DNA from: CAYXEN01 sp964464035
Lineage (GTDB): Bacteria; Krumholzibacteriota; Krumholzibacteriia; WVZY01
Reading direction: 5' to 3'
DNA length: 64,000 nucleotides
Assembly (NCBI GenBank): GCA_964464035.1
Contig: CAYXEN010000006.1
Location: 1 to 64,000 of the forward strand
The notes beneath the pieces are model-generated. The model ran no database searches. It had not been told where the DNA came from and worked only from the letters and a program-made list of their open reading frames with translations. The translations under genes were made by a program, and so were the position numbers. Positions 50,212 through 58,723 of the stretch are shown here, piece by piece (the first letter of the stretch is position 1; every line of letters starts with the position of its first letter).

Positions 50212-51249
50212 ATGGATTTCTATGAAAAAATATGCGTGACGGGAGGAGCCGGTTTCATCGGCTCCAATTTCGTTCATTACATATCGCGCAAGTATCCCCG
50301 ATGCAGGATCACCGTTCTCGACGCTCTCACGTATGCCGGGAACCTCGAGAATCTCTCGGGCGTTCTCGATCGGCCTGAAGTCGAGTTCGTGAAAGGCTCG
50401 GTCTGCGACGCCGAACTGGTGGGGAAAACGCTCTCGGGATGCGAGGCGGTTTTCAACTTCGCCGCCGAGACCCACGTGGATCGCTCGATCCAGGAGGCGG
50501 GAAGCTTCATAGAGACGGACGTTCTCGGCACCTACAACCTGCTCCGCGCGGCGCTTGACGCGGGAGTCGAGCGGTTCATCCAGATATCCACCGACGAAGT
50601 CTACGGCAGCGCCGACGCCGGGTCTTTCACTGAAGAATCGCCCCTGCGGCCGGGCAACCCGTATTCGGCGAGCAAGTGCGGCGGGGATCTCATGTGCCTC
50701 GCCTTCCACAACACGTACCGGGCTCCCGTCGTCATCACCAGGAGCTCGAACAATTTCGGACCCTACCAGCACGTCGAGAAATTCATCCCCCTGTTCATAA
50801 CGAACGCCGTGGAGGGCAAGGATCTTCCCCTCTACGGCGACGGCATGCACGAACGCGACTGGATCCACGTCGAGGACAATTGCCGCGCGATCGAGACGGT
50901 CGCGTTGCAGGGAGAGGTCGGAACCGTCTACAACGTCGCGTCCGGGTCGACCAGGCCGAATCTCGAAGTGGCCCGCCTGATTCTTGGACGCGTAGGGGAA
51001 ACGAAGTCCAAAATAGTCTTCATCGAGGATCGCAAAGGGCACGACAGGATCTACTCGATCGATTCTTCGCGCATGAGGAAACTGGGCTGGAAACCGGAGC
51101 GCGACTTCGAAGAAGCGCTGCGCTCCACGGTGGATTGGTATCTGGCCAACCGCGGGTGGTGGGAGCGGGTGCGGAGCGGCGCCTTCCGCGAGTATTACGA
51201 GACTCATTACCGCGACAAGCTCGAGAGAGGCAAGGCCTATGACGCATAG
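50212..51249 (+). CDS. rfbB: dTDP-glucose 4,6-dehydratase
   Basis: A 345-residue extended short-chain dehydrogenase that makes dTDP-4-keto-6-deoxyglucose. It has T-G-G-A-G-F-I-G-S-N, the A-E-T-H-V-D-R-S-I motif, the T-D-E-V-Y-G-S segment with catalytic Asp-Glu, and Y-S-A-S-K. The C-terminal R-P-N-L-E-V segment fits. No rmlA, rmlC or rmlD genes are present in the window, so the downstream fate of its product is unknown. ATG at 50212 has GGGAGAAG upstream. The end overlaps wecB by 11 bases. Confidence 0.9.
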   Translation: MDFYEKICVTGGAGFIGSNFVHYISRKYPRCRITVLDALTYAGNLENLSGVLDRPEVEFVKGSVCDAELVGKTLSGCEAVFNFAAETHVDRSIQEAGSFIETDVLGTYNLLRAALDAGVERFIQISTDEVYGSADAGSFTEESPLRPGNPYSASKCGGDLMCLAFHNTYRAPVVITRSSNNFGPYQHVEKFIPLFITNAVEGKDLPLYGDGMHERDWIHVEDNCRAIETVALQGEVGTVYNVASGSTRPNLEVARLILGRVGETKSKIVFIEDRKGHDRIYSIDSSRMRKLGWKPERDFEEALRSTVDWYLANRGWWERVRSGAFREYYETHYRDKLERGKAYDA

Positions 51250-52342
51250 AATAATGGCCGTGGTAGGCGCAAGGCCCAACTTCATGAAGGTGGCGCCCAT
51301 TTGGAGGGAGCTGGAGCGCAAAGGGGGCTTCACGGGGATCCTCGTTCACACCGGGCAGCACTACGACGAGAACATGTCGAAGGTGTTCTTCGACCAGTTG
51401 AAACTCCCCAAGCCGGACATATATCTGGGAGTGGGCTCGGGCACGCACGGTGCCCAGACGGGCCGGATAATGATCGAGTTCGAAAAAGCCCTCGCGAGGG
51501 AGGGAGCGGACCTCGTGCTCGTGGTCGGCGACGTCAACTCGACCATGGCGTGCAGCCTGGTGGCCGTCAAGATGTCCATACCCGTGGCCCACGTCGAAGC
51601 CGGCCTTCGCAGTTTCGACAGGTCGATGCCCGAAGAGATAAACCGCATGGTCACGGACATCGTAGCCGACCTCCTCTTTACCACCTGCCGGGACGCGGAG
51701 AAGAACCTCCTTCGCGAAAACGTCGACCCCGCCAAGATTCATTTCGTGGGGAACGTCATGATCGACAGCCTCATGTACTACAGCTCCATGGCCGACAGCT
51801 CTCCCATTCTCGATGAACTCTCGCTCACCGGGGGCGAGTTCGGCCTCGTCACGCTGCATCGGCCCTCCAACGTCGATCACCCCGAAACGTTCGAGCGTAT
51901 CGTCGAAGCCTTGCTCGCCATCGGCGAGAAGTGCCGGCTGGTTTTCCCCGTGCACCCGCGAACGAGGAAGATGATGGAAAGGGAAGGAATGAAGATTCCC
52001 GAATCGAGGATGAAGATGATCGATCCGGTGGGCTATCTCGATTTCCTCAAGTTGATGAAACACGCCCGTATCGTCTTGACCGATTCCGGGGGTATACAGG
52101 AGGAGACGACGGTTCTCGGCGTGCCGTGCATAACTATTCGGGAGAACACGGAACGCCCGATCACGATCGAGGTGGGAACCAACGTGCTCGCGGGTACGGA
52201 CAAGGAGAGGATCATGGCCGAGGGATTGAAGGCGCTTTCCGGTGATGCGGGCGATCACGCGGTGCCCGAACTCTGGGACGGCCGGGCGTCGGAGAGGATA
52301 GTCGGGGTTCTCGAAAATTATTTCAATGAAACAAAACGGTGA
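51239..52342 (+). CDS. wecB: UDP-N-acetylglucosamine 2-epimerase
   Basis: A 367-residue non-hydrolysing epimerase that converts UDP-GlcNAc to UDP-ManNAc. It has G-A-R-P-N-F-M-K-V-A-P near the N-terminus, G-Q-H-Y-D-E-N-M, V-V-G-D-V-N-S near 97, H-V-E-A-G-L-R-S, N-R-M-V-T-D near 130, H-R-P-S-N-V-D near 207, and D-S-G-G-I-Q-E-E near 285. It overlaps rfbB and the flippase gene. No UDP-ManNAc dehydrogenase is next to it, apart from ugd upstream. Confidence 0.93.
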   Translation: MTHRIMAVVGARPNFMKVAPIWRELERKGGFTGILVHTGQHYDENMSKVFFDQLKLPKPDIYLGVGSGTHGAQTGRIMIEFEKALAREGADLVLVVGDVNSTMACSLVAVKMSIPVAHVEAGLRSFDRSMPEEINRMVTDIVADLLFTTCRDAEKNLLRENVDPAKIHFVGNVMIDSLMYYSSMADSSPILDELSLTGGEFGLVTLHRPSNVDHPETFERIVEALLAIGEKCRLVFPVHPRTRKMMEREGMKIPESRMKMIDPVGYLDFLKLMKHARIVLTDSGGIQEETTVLGVPCITIRENTERPITIEVGTNVLAGTDKERIMAEGLKALSGDAGDHAVPELWDGRASERIVGVLENYFNETKR

Positions 52343-53828
52343 GTCGTGGGCCTATCTTGAGACGTCCCTGGAGAAGAGCCTTCTCTGGAGCCTGGCAACG
52401 ACCGTCCTCCCGGTCACGTCGGCGTTCATCACCTCTTGGATCATAGCGAGGTTCGCGGGGGCGGAAGCGGTGGGAACCGTTTCCTGGGTGATGGCTTTCG
52501 CGACTGTTTGCCTCATCCCGGGCAAGTTCGGCATCGGAATCGCCGCTTCCCGCATCGCCAGCGAATACGGCGTTTCCTCGCCGGGGATGCTCAGGAGACT
52601 TCTCGCCGCCGGAGTGCAACTCCGCTCCGCTTTCACTCTTCCCATAGCGGTCGCAAGCTTCTTCCTCGCTCGCAGGATAGCGGAGGCGATCGGTGACGGC
52701 GGACTCGCCGGGCCCGTGCGCGTCGGAGCACTGGTTATCACCTGTGCAAGCGCGTACGAGTTTTGCGAGCATTTCCTCGTCGGCTTGAATCGCATCGCCA
52801 CCGTCACCAGGATCAGGGCCGCCTACCACGTCATGCGCGTTCTGGCGACCGCTTTCGTGGTCGCCCTGGGCTTCGGCGCCTCTGCGATCCTGGGAGGGTA
52901 TTGTTTCTCGTGGCTGGTGGTGATTGCGGTCTATGCTTTTCTGTTCTTGAAGTTCCTTCCGCCAACGCAAGGGGGGGCCGGCGAAGACATAAGGCGAAGA
53001 CTGATGAGACTCGGAGTCCCCTTGGCGATAAGCGGCGCCTCCGTCGCTCTCTATTCCCAGATGGACAAACTCATGCTCGGCTATTTCGGGGATATGGCCG
53101 ACGTAGGACAGTACACGGTGGCCAGGAACATAACCGAAGTCTCCCTCTTCCCGGTGTATGCCTTGATCATGGCGCTTCGCCCCGCTTTGGCTTCGCGGTT
53201 CGCCGCGGGAAAACTGCAGGAGTGCTCGGAAATGATCCAGAAAACGGCCTTCATGGCAGTTCTTTCCGGCGTGTTTTTCACCACTCTCTTCCTGATTTTC
53301 GGCAAGGAGTTGGTCGTTCTCGTGTTTTCGGACGCTTTCTCGAGAGCGGGCGCGCTGATGTTGTTGTTCACTTGGGTGATAGCGATGCGTTCCCTGGGCG
53401 CCGTCATCCTCCCCTCTCTCGTCGCGGCGGAAAGAACGAGAGCCTACGCGGGACTCACTCTCGCGTCCGCCGGGCTCAACTTCTTGCTCAATATCATACT
53501 TATCCCTCCCTATGGCGTGCGGGGCGCCGTCACGGCGACGCTGGCGTCGTATGGTTTTCTCTTGCTTTTGGGTTTGTATATCGTCCTCAAGACGTTTAGC
53601 ATCAAGCTGAATAAAGGCAAGTTGTTCCTGGCGGCGCGGGCTTCCGCCGCCGGCGCTCTCGCCGGATTCATCCTGCACGTGGCAGCTTCCGATTCTCACC
53701 CTCAGGCATCGGTCTTGCTGTGGGTTACGGGGTTGATTCTCCTCTACGGGATTCTGCTCTGGGCGTTCAGGGTCGTGCGGTCCGGTGACGTGCGCAGAGT
53801 GAAAAGCGCTTTAACGATCGACGATTAG
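52326..53828 (+). CDS. Polysaccharide flippase, MOP/Wzx type
   Basis: A 500-residue membrane protein with about twelve to fourteen hydrophobic segments and no soluble domain. It resembles the RfbX/Wzx oligosaccharide flippases of the MOP superfamily, which move lipid-linked sugar units across the inner membrane. No strict motif defines the family; the call rests on size, membrane pattern and position among sugar-nucleotide genes. It overlaps wecB by 17 bases, suggesting translational coupling. Confidence 0.82.
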   Translation: MKQNGESWAYLETSLEKSLLWSLATTVLPVTSAFITSWIIARFAGAEAVGTVSWVMAFATVCLIPGKFGIGIAASRIASEYGVSSPGMLRRLLAAGVQLRSAFTLPIAVASFFLARRIAEAIGDGGLAGPVRVGALVITCASAYEFCEHFLVGLNRIATVTRIRAAYHVMRVLATAFVVALGFGASAILGGYCFSWLVVIAVYAFLFLKFLPPTQGGAGEDIRRRLMRLGVPLAISGASVALYSQMDKLMLGYFGDMADVGQYTVARNITEVSLFPVYALIMALRPALASRFAAGKLQECSEMIQKTAFMAVLSGVFFTTLFLIFGKELVVLVFSDAFSRAGALMLLFTWVIAMRSLGAVILPSLVAAERTRAYAGLTLASAGLNFLLNIILIPPYGVRGAVTATLASYGFLLLLGLYIVLKTFSIKLNKGKLFLAARASAAGALAGFILHVAASDSHPQASVLLWVTGLILLYGILLWAFRVVRSGDVRRVKSALTIDD

Positions 53829-53840
53829 GGAGTTTATGTC

Positions 53841-53870
53841 TTGACACCCCGGCTTCTTAATGCATATTGT
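53841..53870 (+). promoter_or_regulatory. Promoter for the WecA-like gene
   Basis: A perfect -35 box TTGACA (53841-53846) and TATTGT (53865-53870) are separated by 18 bases. The start TTG at 53896 lies about 20 bases after the predicted transcription start. Confidence 0.65.
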
Positions 53871-53895
53871 CCTGCTTTAGGAAGGAGAGAATGAG

Positions 53896-54933
53896 TTGGT
53901 TCTTACGCACTTGATCATTCCCTTTGTGACGTCATACTTCATCATTCTCGCGGTGGTGCCTCTCGTGCGCAGGTACGCCTTGAGATGGAAGCTGGGGGAC
54001 AAGCCCAACGGCAGGAAGATCCACGCCAGCTCCATTCCTCATCTCGGGGGGATAGGGCTGACTTGCGGCGTGCTGGGGGGGCTGCTCGTTCACGAGATTC
54101 TGTATCCCGGTTCGCCGGTGGGCTTGGTGAAGATGTTTCCCGGCATGGGTGTGATCGTTCTCCTGGGCCTGGTGGACGACATCAAGAATCTCAGGGCATT
54201 GCAGAAACTCTCCGTCCAACTCATAGCGGCTCTCGTCCTCGTGCTGTCGGGCTACCAGCTCCTCGTCGGGGTGGGGGCGGTAGACGGCGTCCCCGTGCTC
54301 GCGGCTCTCGTTACGATGTTCTTCATCGTCGGCGTCTCGAATTCGATGAACCTCATAGACGGCCACGACGGCCTGGCGGCCGGGATCTGTCTCATCGCGG
54401 CGTCGGCTTTCTTCCTCATGGCCGCGGGCGAGGGCCAGGGCGCGGTCATGGTGACTGCAGTGGTCCTGGCCGGCGCGTGCCTCGCCTTTCTCATCTTCAA
54501 TTTCCCTCCGGCGAAGATATTCATGGGAGACACGGGCAGCATGTTCCTGGGCATCTCCCTGGCTGTAGCCGCCTGCATGTTGACGTCGAAGGAAGCTTCC
54601 CTGTCGAGGCTGGCCGGAATCGGTCTCGTGCTCGGCCTCCCGCTCATGGACACCACGCTGGCCGTTACGAGGAGAGTGCTGAGGCGGGTCCCGATTTTCC
54701 AGGCTGATTGCCTGCACATTCATCATGTTCTCTCTTCATCCGGTTTCTCCGATCGCGCCGCCTTGTTCATTCTATACGGCTTGCAGTTCGTTCTGGCCGT
54801 TTCCGGCGTGCTCGCAGCGAGGGGATATTCATTGTTCCTCGCCGTGGGCCTGGTCGTCCTGGGTGTTTCCTTCTCGATCTTCTTGAGACTCATGCTCGCC
54901 TCCGCCGAGTCCGCGAAAGTCATCCCCCATTGA
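53896..54933 (+). CDS. Undecaprenyl-phosphate sugar-1-phosphate transferase, WecA/MraY family
   Basis: A 345-residue polytopic enzyme that starts lipid-linked polysaccharide assembly by transferring a sugar phosphate to undecaprenyl phosphate. It has G-D-K-P-N-G-R-K-I-H, the L-V-D-D aspartate pair near residue 93, N-x-M-N-L-I-D-G-H-D-G near 150, F-P-P-A-K-I-F-M-G-D-T-G-S near 200, and the H-I-H-H histidine motif near 275. WecA (UDP-GlcNAc) rather than MraY is inferred because of the context and the G-D-K-P-N motif. TTG start has AAGGAG eight bases upstream; a nearby ATG is out of frame. It has its own promoter. Confidence 0.9.
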   Translation: MVLTHLIIPFVTSYFIILAVVPLVRRYALRWKLGDKPNGRKIHASSIPHLGGIGLTCGVLGGLLVHEILYPGSPVGLVKMFPGMGVIVLLGLVDDIKNLRALQKLSVQLIAALVLVLSGYQLLVGVGAVDGVPVLAALVTMFFIVGVSNSMNLIDGHDGLAAGICLIAASAFFLMAAGEGQGAVMVTAVVLAGACLAFLIFNFPPAKIFMGDTGSMFLGISLAVAACMLTSKEASLSRLAGIGLVLGLPLMDTTLAVTRRVLRRVPIFQADCLHIHHVLSSSGFSDRAALFILYGLQFVLAVSGVLAARGYSLFLAVGLVVLGVSFSIFLRLMLASAESAKVIPH

Positions 54934-54959
54934 CGTTGACGGATTCAGTGTGATAGATT
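54930..54959 (+). promoter_or_regulatory. Promoter for the HemC-like gene
   Basis: TTGACG (54930-54935) and TAGATT (54954-54959) are separated by 18 bases. It begins at the stop codon of the preceding gene, and the start TTG lies 63 bases further on. Confidence 0.55.
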
Positions 54960-55022
54960 CTACGAACTAAATCTCCATTTCGAGACGACTCCTTTTTGAA
55001 CTTCATTCGACGGAGATAACCC

Positions 55023-55946
55023 TTGACTACGAAAATCAAATGTCGCTTCAGAAGTGATTCCGATCATCTCTCCCGCATCCAGCTCGAAGAAGTCGTGAAC
55101 TTGCTTGCGAAGCGCAGTCCCAAGACGGCCGTCGAAGTCTGCCGGCCCGAAGATGAAAACAAACAGGCCGGCGCCAGGACGAGCCCCAATTCGCCCGCCA
55201 GGATCGCAACATTGATGAGCAACCTGGAAGCGGGCAAGTTCGATGCGCTGGTCCTGCACGCTTCCTATCTTCCCGTGAAACTGCCCGCCGGAGTGGAACT
55301 CGCGGCGGTGACTTCCCGCCTCACCCCGTACGACGTCATAATCTCCCGCAACGAAGAGATCTTCGACGACCTCCCCCAGAACTCCAGTGTCATAGCCAAC
55401 GAGATCAGGCGGGAAGCCCAACTGCTCTACTACAGGCCGGATCTCAAGATGGTGAGGATGAAAGGCAGTGTGGACGCCTTGATTCAGAAGGTGAGAGACG
55501 GCAAGGTGGACGCGGTCATCCTGGCCGCGGCCGATGTCGAAAGGTTGAACCGCCAGGACTACGTGACGGAAGTCTTCACGAACTCCATATGCGTGCCCGC
55601 GGCGGGGCAGGGGTGCCTCGCGGTCCTGGTCCGCTCGGGAGACGAGGCGCTCAAGAAAATGATGGCGGCCGTGAACGACCCGGCGTCGCTGAGCGAGATC
55701 ACGGCCGAGAGGGCGTTTCTCAATTCACTTTCCCTGGGCGAATCCGATCCGGTCGGCGTTCTGGGCAGTATCGAGGGCAAGAGGATCGAGCTGGAGGGCG
55801 TGTTGGCCCTCCCCGACGGCCGGGAGAAGATACGCTCCACCGTCAACGGCAGCCAGGGAAGGGAGGAGGAGTTGGGCGAGATGTTGGCGGAAGAGATTCT
55901 CGATGCGGGCGGCCGGGAGATTCTCCAGGAGTTGAACATCATTTGA
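55023..55946 (+). CDS. Degenerate hydroxymethylbilane-synthase-like (HemC) protein
   Basis: This 307-residue protein is recognisably of the HemC fold. It has R-R-E-A-Q-L-L-Y-Y-R-P-D-L near residue 129, A-V-I-L-A-A-A near 164, P-A-A-G-Q-G-C-L-A near 192 and the A-E-R-A-F-L segment near 228. It lacks decisive residues, however. The V-H-S-L-K-D-M-P block is L-H-A-S-Y-L-P (catalytic Lys/Asp replaced by S81 and Y82), and the dipyrromethane-cofactor cysteine in G-G-C is replaced by acidic E240 in L-G-E-S-D-P. Catalysis as HemC therefore looks impossible. No other heme gene is adjacent. TTG start has GGAG seven bases upstream. It may bind a ligand instead. Confidence 0.75.
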   Translation: MTTKIKCRFRSDSDHLSRIQLEEVVNLLAKRSPKTAVEVCRPEDENKQAGARTSPNSPARIATLMSNLEAGKFDALVLHASYLPVKLPAGVELAAVTSRLTPYDVIISRNEEIFDDLPQNSSVIANEIRREAQLLYYRPDLKMVRMKGSVDALIQKVRDGKVDAVILAAADVERLNRQDYVTEVFTNSICVPAAGQGCLAVLVRSGDEALKKMMAAVNDPASLSEITAERAFLNSLSLGESDPVGVLGSIEGKRIELEGVLALPDGREKIRSTVNGSQGREEELGEMLAEEILDAGGREILQELNII

Positions 55947-55971
55947 CCTCCCTCTATTTTCCGGAAGAGCA

Positions 55972-57240
55972 ATGCTGGACAAGAGATTGATCAGAGAAGA
56001 GCCCGACAGGGTGAGGACGGCGATCGAGTCACGCGGCATGGACCTCGATCTCGACCGCGTCATAGCTCTCGACAGGGAGCTCCTCGCGAGCATGCAGGAG
56101 AGCGAGAAGCTCAAGCACGAACGCAACGTCAAGAGCGAGGAGATCGCGAAGAAGAAGAGAGAGGGAGGGGACGCCGCCGAACTTCTCGAGCGCATGAAGG
56201 AAGTCTCCGCGCAGATCAAGGAACGCGAGGCCAGGGAGAAGGAGATGAGGGAGGAACTTGCCGCCTTGATGCTCACCATTCCCAATATCCCCCACGAAAG
56301 CGTCCCCGTCGGAGGCGGCTCGGATGACAACGTCGTGATACGCGAAGTGGGCGACGTTCCGGAGCCTTTCTTCGACGTCAAGCCTCACTGGGAGATCGGG
56401 GAGGAGCTCGGACTCATAGATTTCGAGGGCGGACGCAAAGTGGCCGGCAGGGGATTCATCGTTTTCAAGGGCGACGGCGCGCTCTTGTGCCGGGCCCTGG
56501 TGAATCTCATGCTCGACATGCACGTGACCCAGGGATACGTGGAGACCCTGGTGCCGTATCTCGCCAACCGCGAGGCGATGACCGGCACCGGGCAGCTTCC
56601 CAAGATGGAAGAGGACATGTATCACTGCGAGGTGGACGATCTCTTTCTCATTCCCACGAGCGAGGTGCCGCTCACGAATCTCTCGAGGGAATCCACGCTC
56701 GACCCCGACGAGCTCCCGCTCAAGTTCACCGCTTTCAGCCCCTGCTTCAGGAGGGAAGCGGGGAGCTACGGAGCCGATACGAGGGGGCTTCTTCGCGTGC
56801 ATCAGTTCGACAAGGTGGAGCTCGTCAAGATCGCCCACCCCGACAACTCCTACGATGAACTGGAATCACTCGTGAAGGACGCCTGCGAGGTGATCGAAGC
56901 TCTGGAGTTGCCTTACCGGATCGTCGCCCTTTGCACCGGCGACCTCAGTTTCTCCGCCGCGAAATGCTACGACCTCGAAGTCTACGCTCCGGCGGTGGGG
57001 AAGTGGCTCGAGGTGTCCTCATGCAGCAATTTCGAAGCGTTCCAAGCGCGTCGCGCCGGCATCAAACTCAAGAAGAGCCCCGGATCGAAGCATCGTTTTG
57101 CGCACACGTTGAACGGCTCGGGCCTGGCGCTGCCGAGGATAGTGGCCGCCATCTTCGAATTTCACCAGACTCCGACGGGCAGGATCAAGATCCCGGCCAA
57201 ATTGGTGCCGTACATGAACGGCAAGGAACATCTCGGTTGA
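55972..57240 (+). CDS. serS: Seryl-tRNA synthetase
   Basis: Class II synthetase charging tRNA-Ser. The 422-residue protein has the N-terminal coiled-coil arm (about 35-105, rich in E/K), motif 2 F-R-R-E-A-G near 260, and motif 3 near 390 with G-L-A-L-P-R. The P-T-S-E-V-P-L-T-N segment and the S-S-C-S-N-F region are characteristic. The start is ATG, 25 bases after the HemC-like gene with GGAAGAG upstream. Only one serS copy is in the window. Confidence 0.96.
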   Translation: MLDKRLIREEPDRVRTAIESRGMDLDLDRVIALDRELLASMQESEKLKHERNVKSEEIAKKKREGGDAAELLERMKEVSAQIKEREAREKEMREELAALMLTIPNIPHESVPVGGGSDDNVVIREVGDVPEPFFDVKPHWEIGEELGLIDFEGGRKVAGRGFIVFKGDGALLCRALVNLMLDMHVTQGYVETLVPYLANREAMTGTGQLPKMEEDMYHCEVDDLFLIPTSEVPLTNLSRESTLDPDELPLKFTAFSPCFRREAGSYGADTRGLLRVHQFDKVELVKIAHPDNSYDELESLVKDACEVIEALELPYRIVALCTGDLSFSAAKCYDLEVYAPAVGKWLEVSSCSNFEAFQARRAGIKLKKSPGSKHRFAHTLNGSGLALPRIVAAIFEFHQTPTGRIKIPAKLVPYMNGKEHLG

Positions 57241-57259
57241 TCCGCCCGCCCCAATACCG

Positions 57260-58510
57260 ATGACGTCTTTCTCTGTCTACAAGGGCAATATCAGGTTCTG
57301 GCTCAAGGGCTACCTGTTTCTCGGCGTCGTCGTGCTGACCACCATCGCCCTTCTCTACTCCAACCGGGTCATAGAGCGCATGCAGAAGCAATCCGAAGCG
57401 ACCACGCGATTGTTCTCGCGTTTCATCGCCGAGATGCTTCTCCAGGTGGACCAATCGGGCAAGCGGGCCGTCATCCAGGAGGTTCTTGGCGAGATCGATC
57501 TGCCGATCATTTTCACGGATTCGGCGGGAAGGCCGATAGCCTGGCACCACGTGGGCGTCGCCGAGCCGAGCGACGAGGATTTCGAGCAATTGCTGAGGAT
57601 CGACCCGGAGGCGCCTCCCCCCGGGAAAATAGCGCGGCTCGTGAAACTGACGCGCAAGTTCGATTCCAGGAACGATCCCATACCCGTCAAGGTCGTCGGT
57701 TCCGATGCCGTGCAGGGTTACGTGCACTTCGGTTCCTCCAGACTTCAAGGCGAGCTTAGGTTGATGCCGTTGTTGCTCGTCGCCGTTTTCCTGATCTTCA
57801 TGGCCGCGGGCTTCCAGGGTTTCCGCTACTTGAAGCTGAGCGAGGAACGATCCATCTGGGTCGGGATGGCCAAGGAGACGGCCCACCAGCTCGGAACGCC
57901 CCTTTCGGCGCTGCTCGGATGGATCGAGATCATCAAGGAAAAGTGCGGGGCCGGAGACGTGGACAGGATCGCGGGCACGGTCGCGGAGATGGAAGAAGAC
58001 CTGGCGAGGCTGGGCAAGATAACGGAGCGTTTCAGCAAGATAGGTTCGCGCCCCGAGCTCGAGCCCATAGCTCTGAAGCCCATTCTCGAGAGAACGGTCG
58101 GTTATTTTCACAAACGCCTGCCCAGCCTCAAGGCCGATTCCACCATCCGGCTCGAGGTGGCGGACGATCTCCGGGTCATGGGGAACGCCGAGCTGCTCGA
58201 GTGGGTTTTCGAGAACCTCGTAAAGAACAGCATAGACGCCATCGGCCGGGAAGGTGGACTGATAGAGATAAGCTCACGCGCCGGGGCGCGCAGGGCGGAC
58301 GTTCTCGTGCACGACACCGGCAAGGGAATCCCGCCGAAGCACCGCCAGAGGATATTCTCCCCGGGGTTCACGACGAAGAAGAGGGGATGGGGGCTGGGTC
58401 TGGCGTTGACGCGCCGGATCGTCGAGGAGTACCACGGCGGCGAACTGCGGCTCGTGGAATCACAAGAGGGCGGTGGGACCACTTTCCTGGTGAGATTGCC
58501 CTTGGCCTGA
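57260..58510 (+). CDS. Sensor histidine kinase, membrane-anchored
   Basis: A 416-residue kinase with two transmembrane segments (about 13-35 and 168-190) enclosing a periplasmic sensor region of about 130 residues. The HisKA domain has A-H-Q-L-G-T-P-L-S near residue 212, and the ATPase domain has N-L-V-K-N-S, D-T-G-K-G-I and W-G-L-G-L-A. The stop lies 213 bases before the PorX-like regulator on the same strand. A PorY-type kinase would be a natural partner for PorX, but the match is by position and domain type only. Start ATG is weakly marked. Confidence 0.87.
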   Translation: MTSFSVYKGNIRFWLKGYLFLGVVVLTTIALLYSNRVIERMQKQSEATTRLFSRFIAEMLLQVDQSGKRAVIQEVLGEIDLPIIFTDSAGRPIAWHHVGVAEPSDEDFEQLLRIDPEAPPPGKIARLVKLTRKFDSRNDPIPVKVVGSDAVQGYVHFGSSRLQGELRLMPLLLVAVFLIFMAAGFQGFRYLKLSEERSIWVGMAKETAHQLGTPLSALLGWIEIIKEKCGAGDVDRIAGTVAEMEEDLARLGKITERFSKIGSRPELEPIALKPILERTVGYFHKRLPSLKADSTIRLEVADDLRVMGNAELLEWVFENLVKNSIDAIGREGGLIEISSRAGARRADVLVHDTGKGIPPKHRQRIFSPGFTTKKRGWGLGLALTRRIVEEYHGGELRLVESQEGGGTTFLVRLPLA

Positions 58511-58723
58511 CGCCACCCGCCCGGCGGTGAATCCACCTGTGACGCCGAGCCCTCGCCTCGATCCACCGCGGCCCGTCGGGCCGGACAGAATCCGCTGTAA
58601 TTATCGTGCTGCACCGTTTATATTTGGAAACGCAGCCACAGGGTGGCGCCGCTGGCCGGCATTGCATCCGGCTTCAGCGCATTGGGTTACCCGGGCATGA
58701 AACGAAACCGGAAGGCTCGAGGC

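Noticed and set aside
49093..51333. A 746-codon open frame on the minus strand across ugd and rfbB
   Set aside because: Both ugd and rfbB on the plus strand have full family motifs in the same DNA. Such long open antisense frames are common in G+C-rich coding DNA, and the translation has no recognisable domain.
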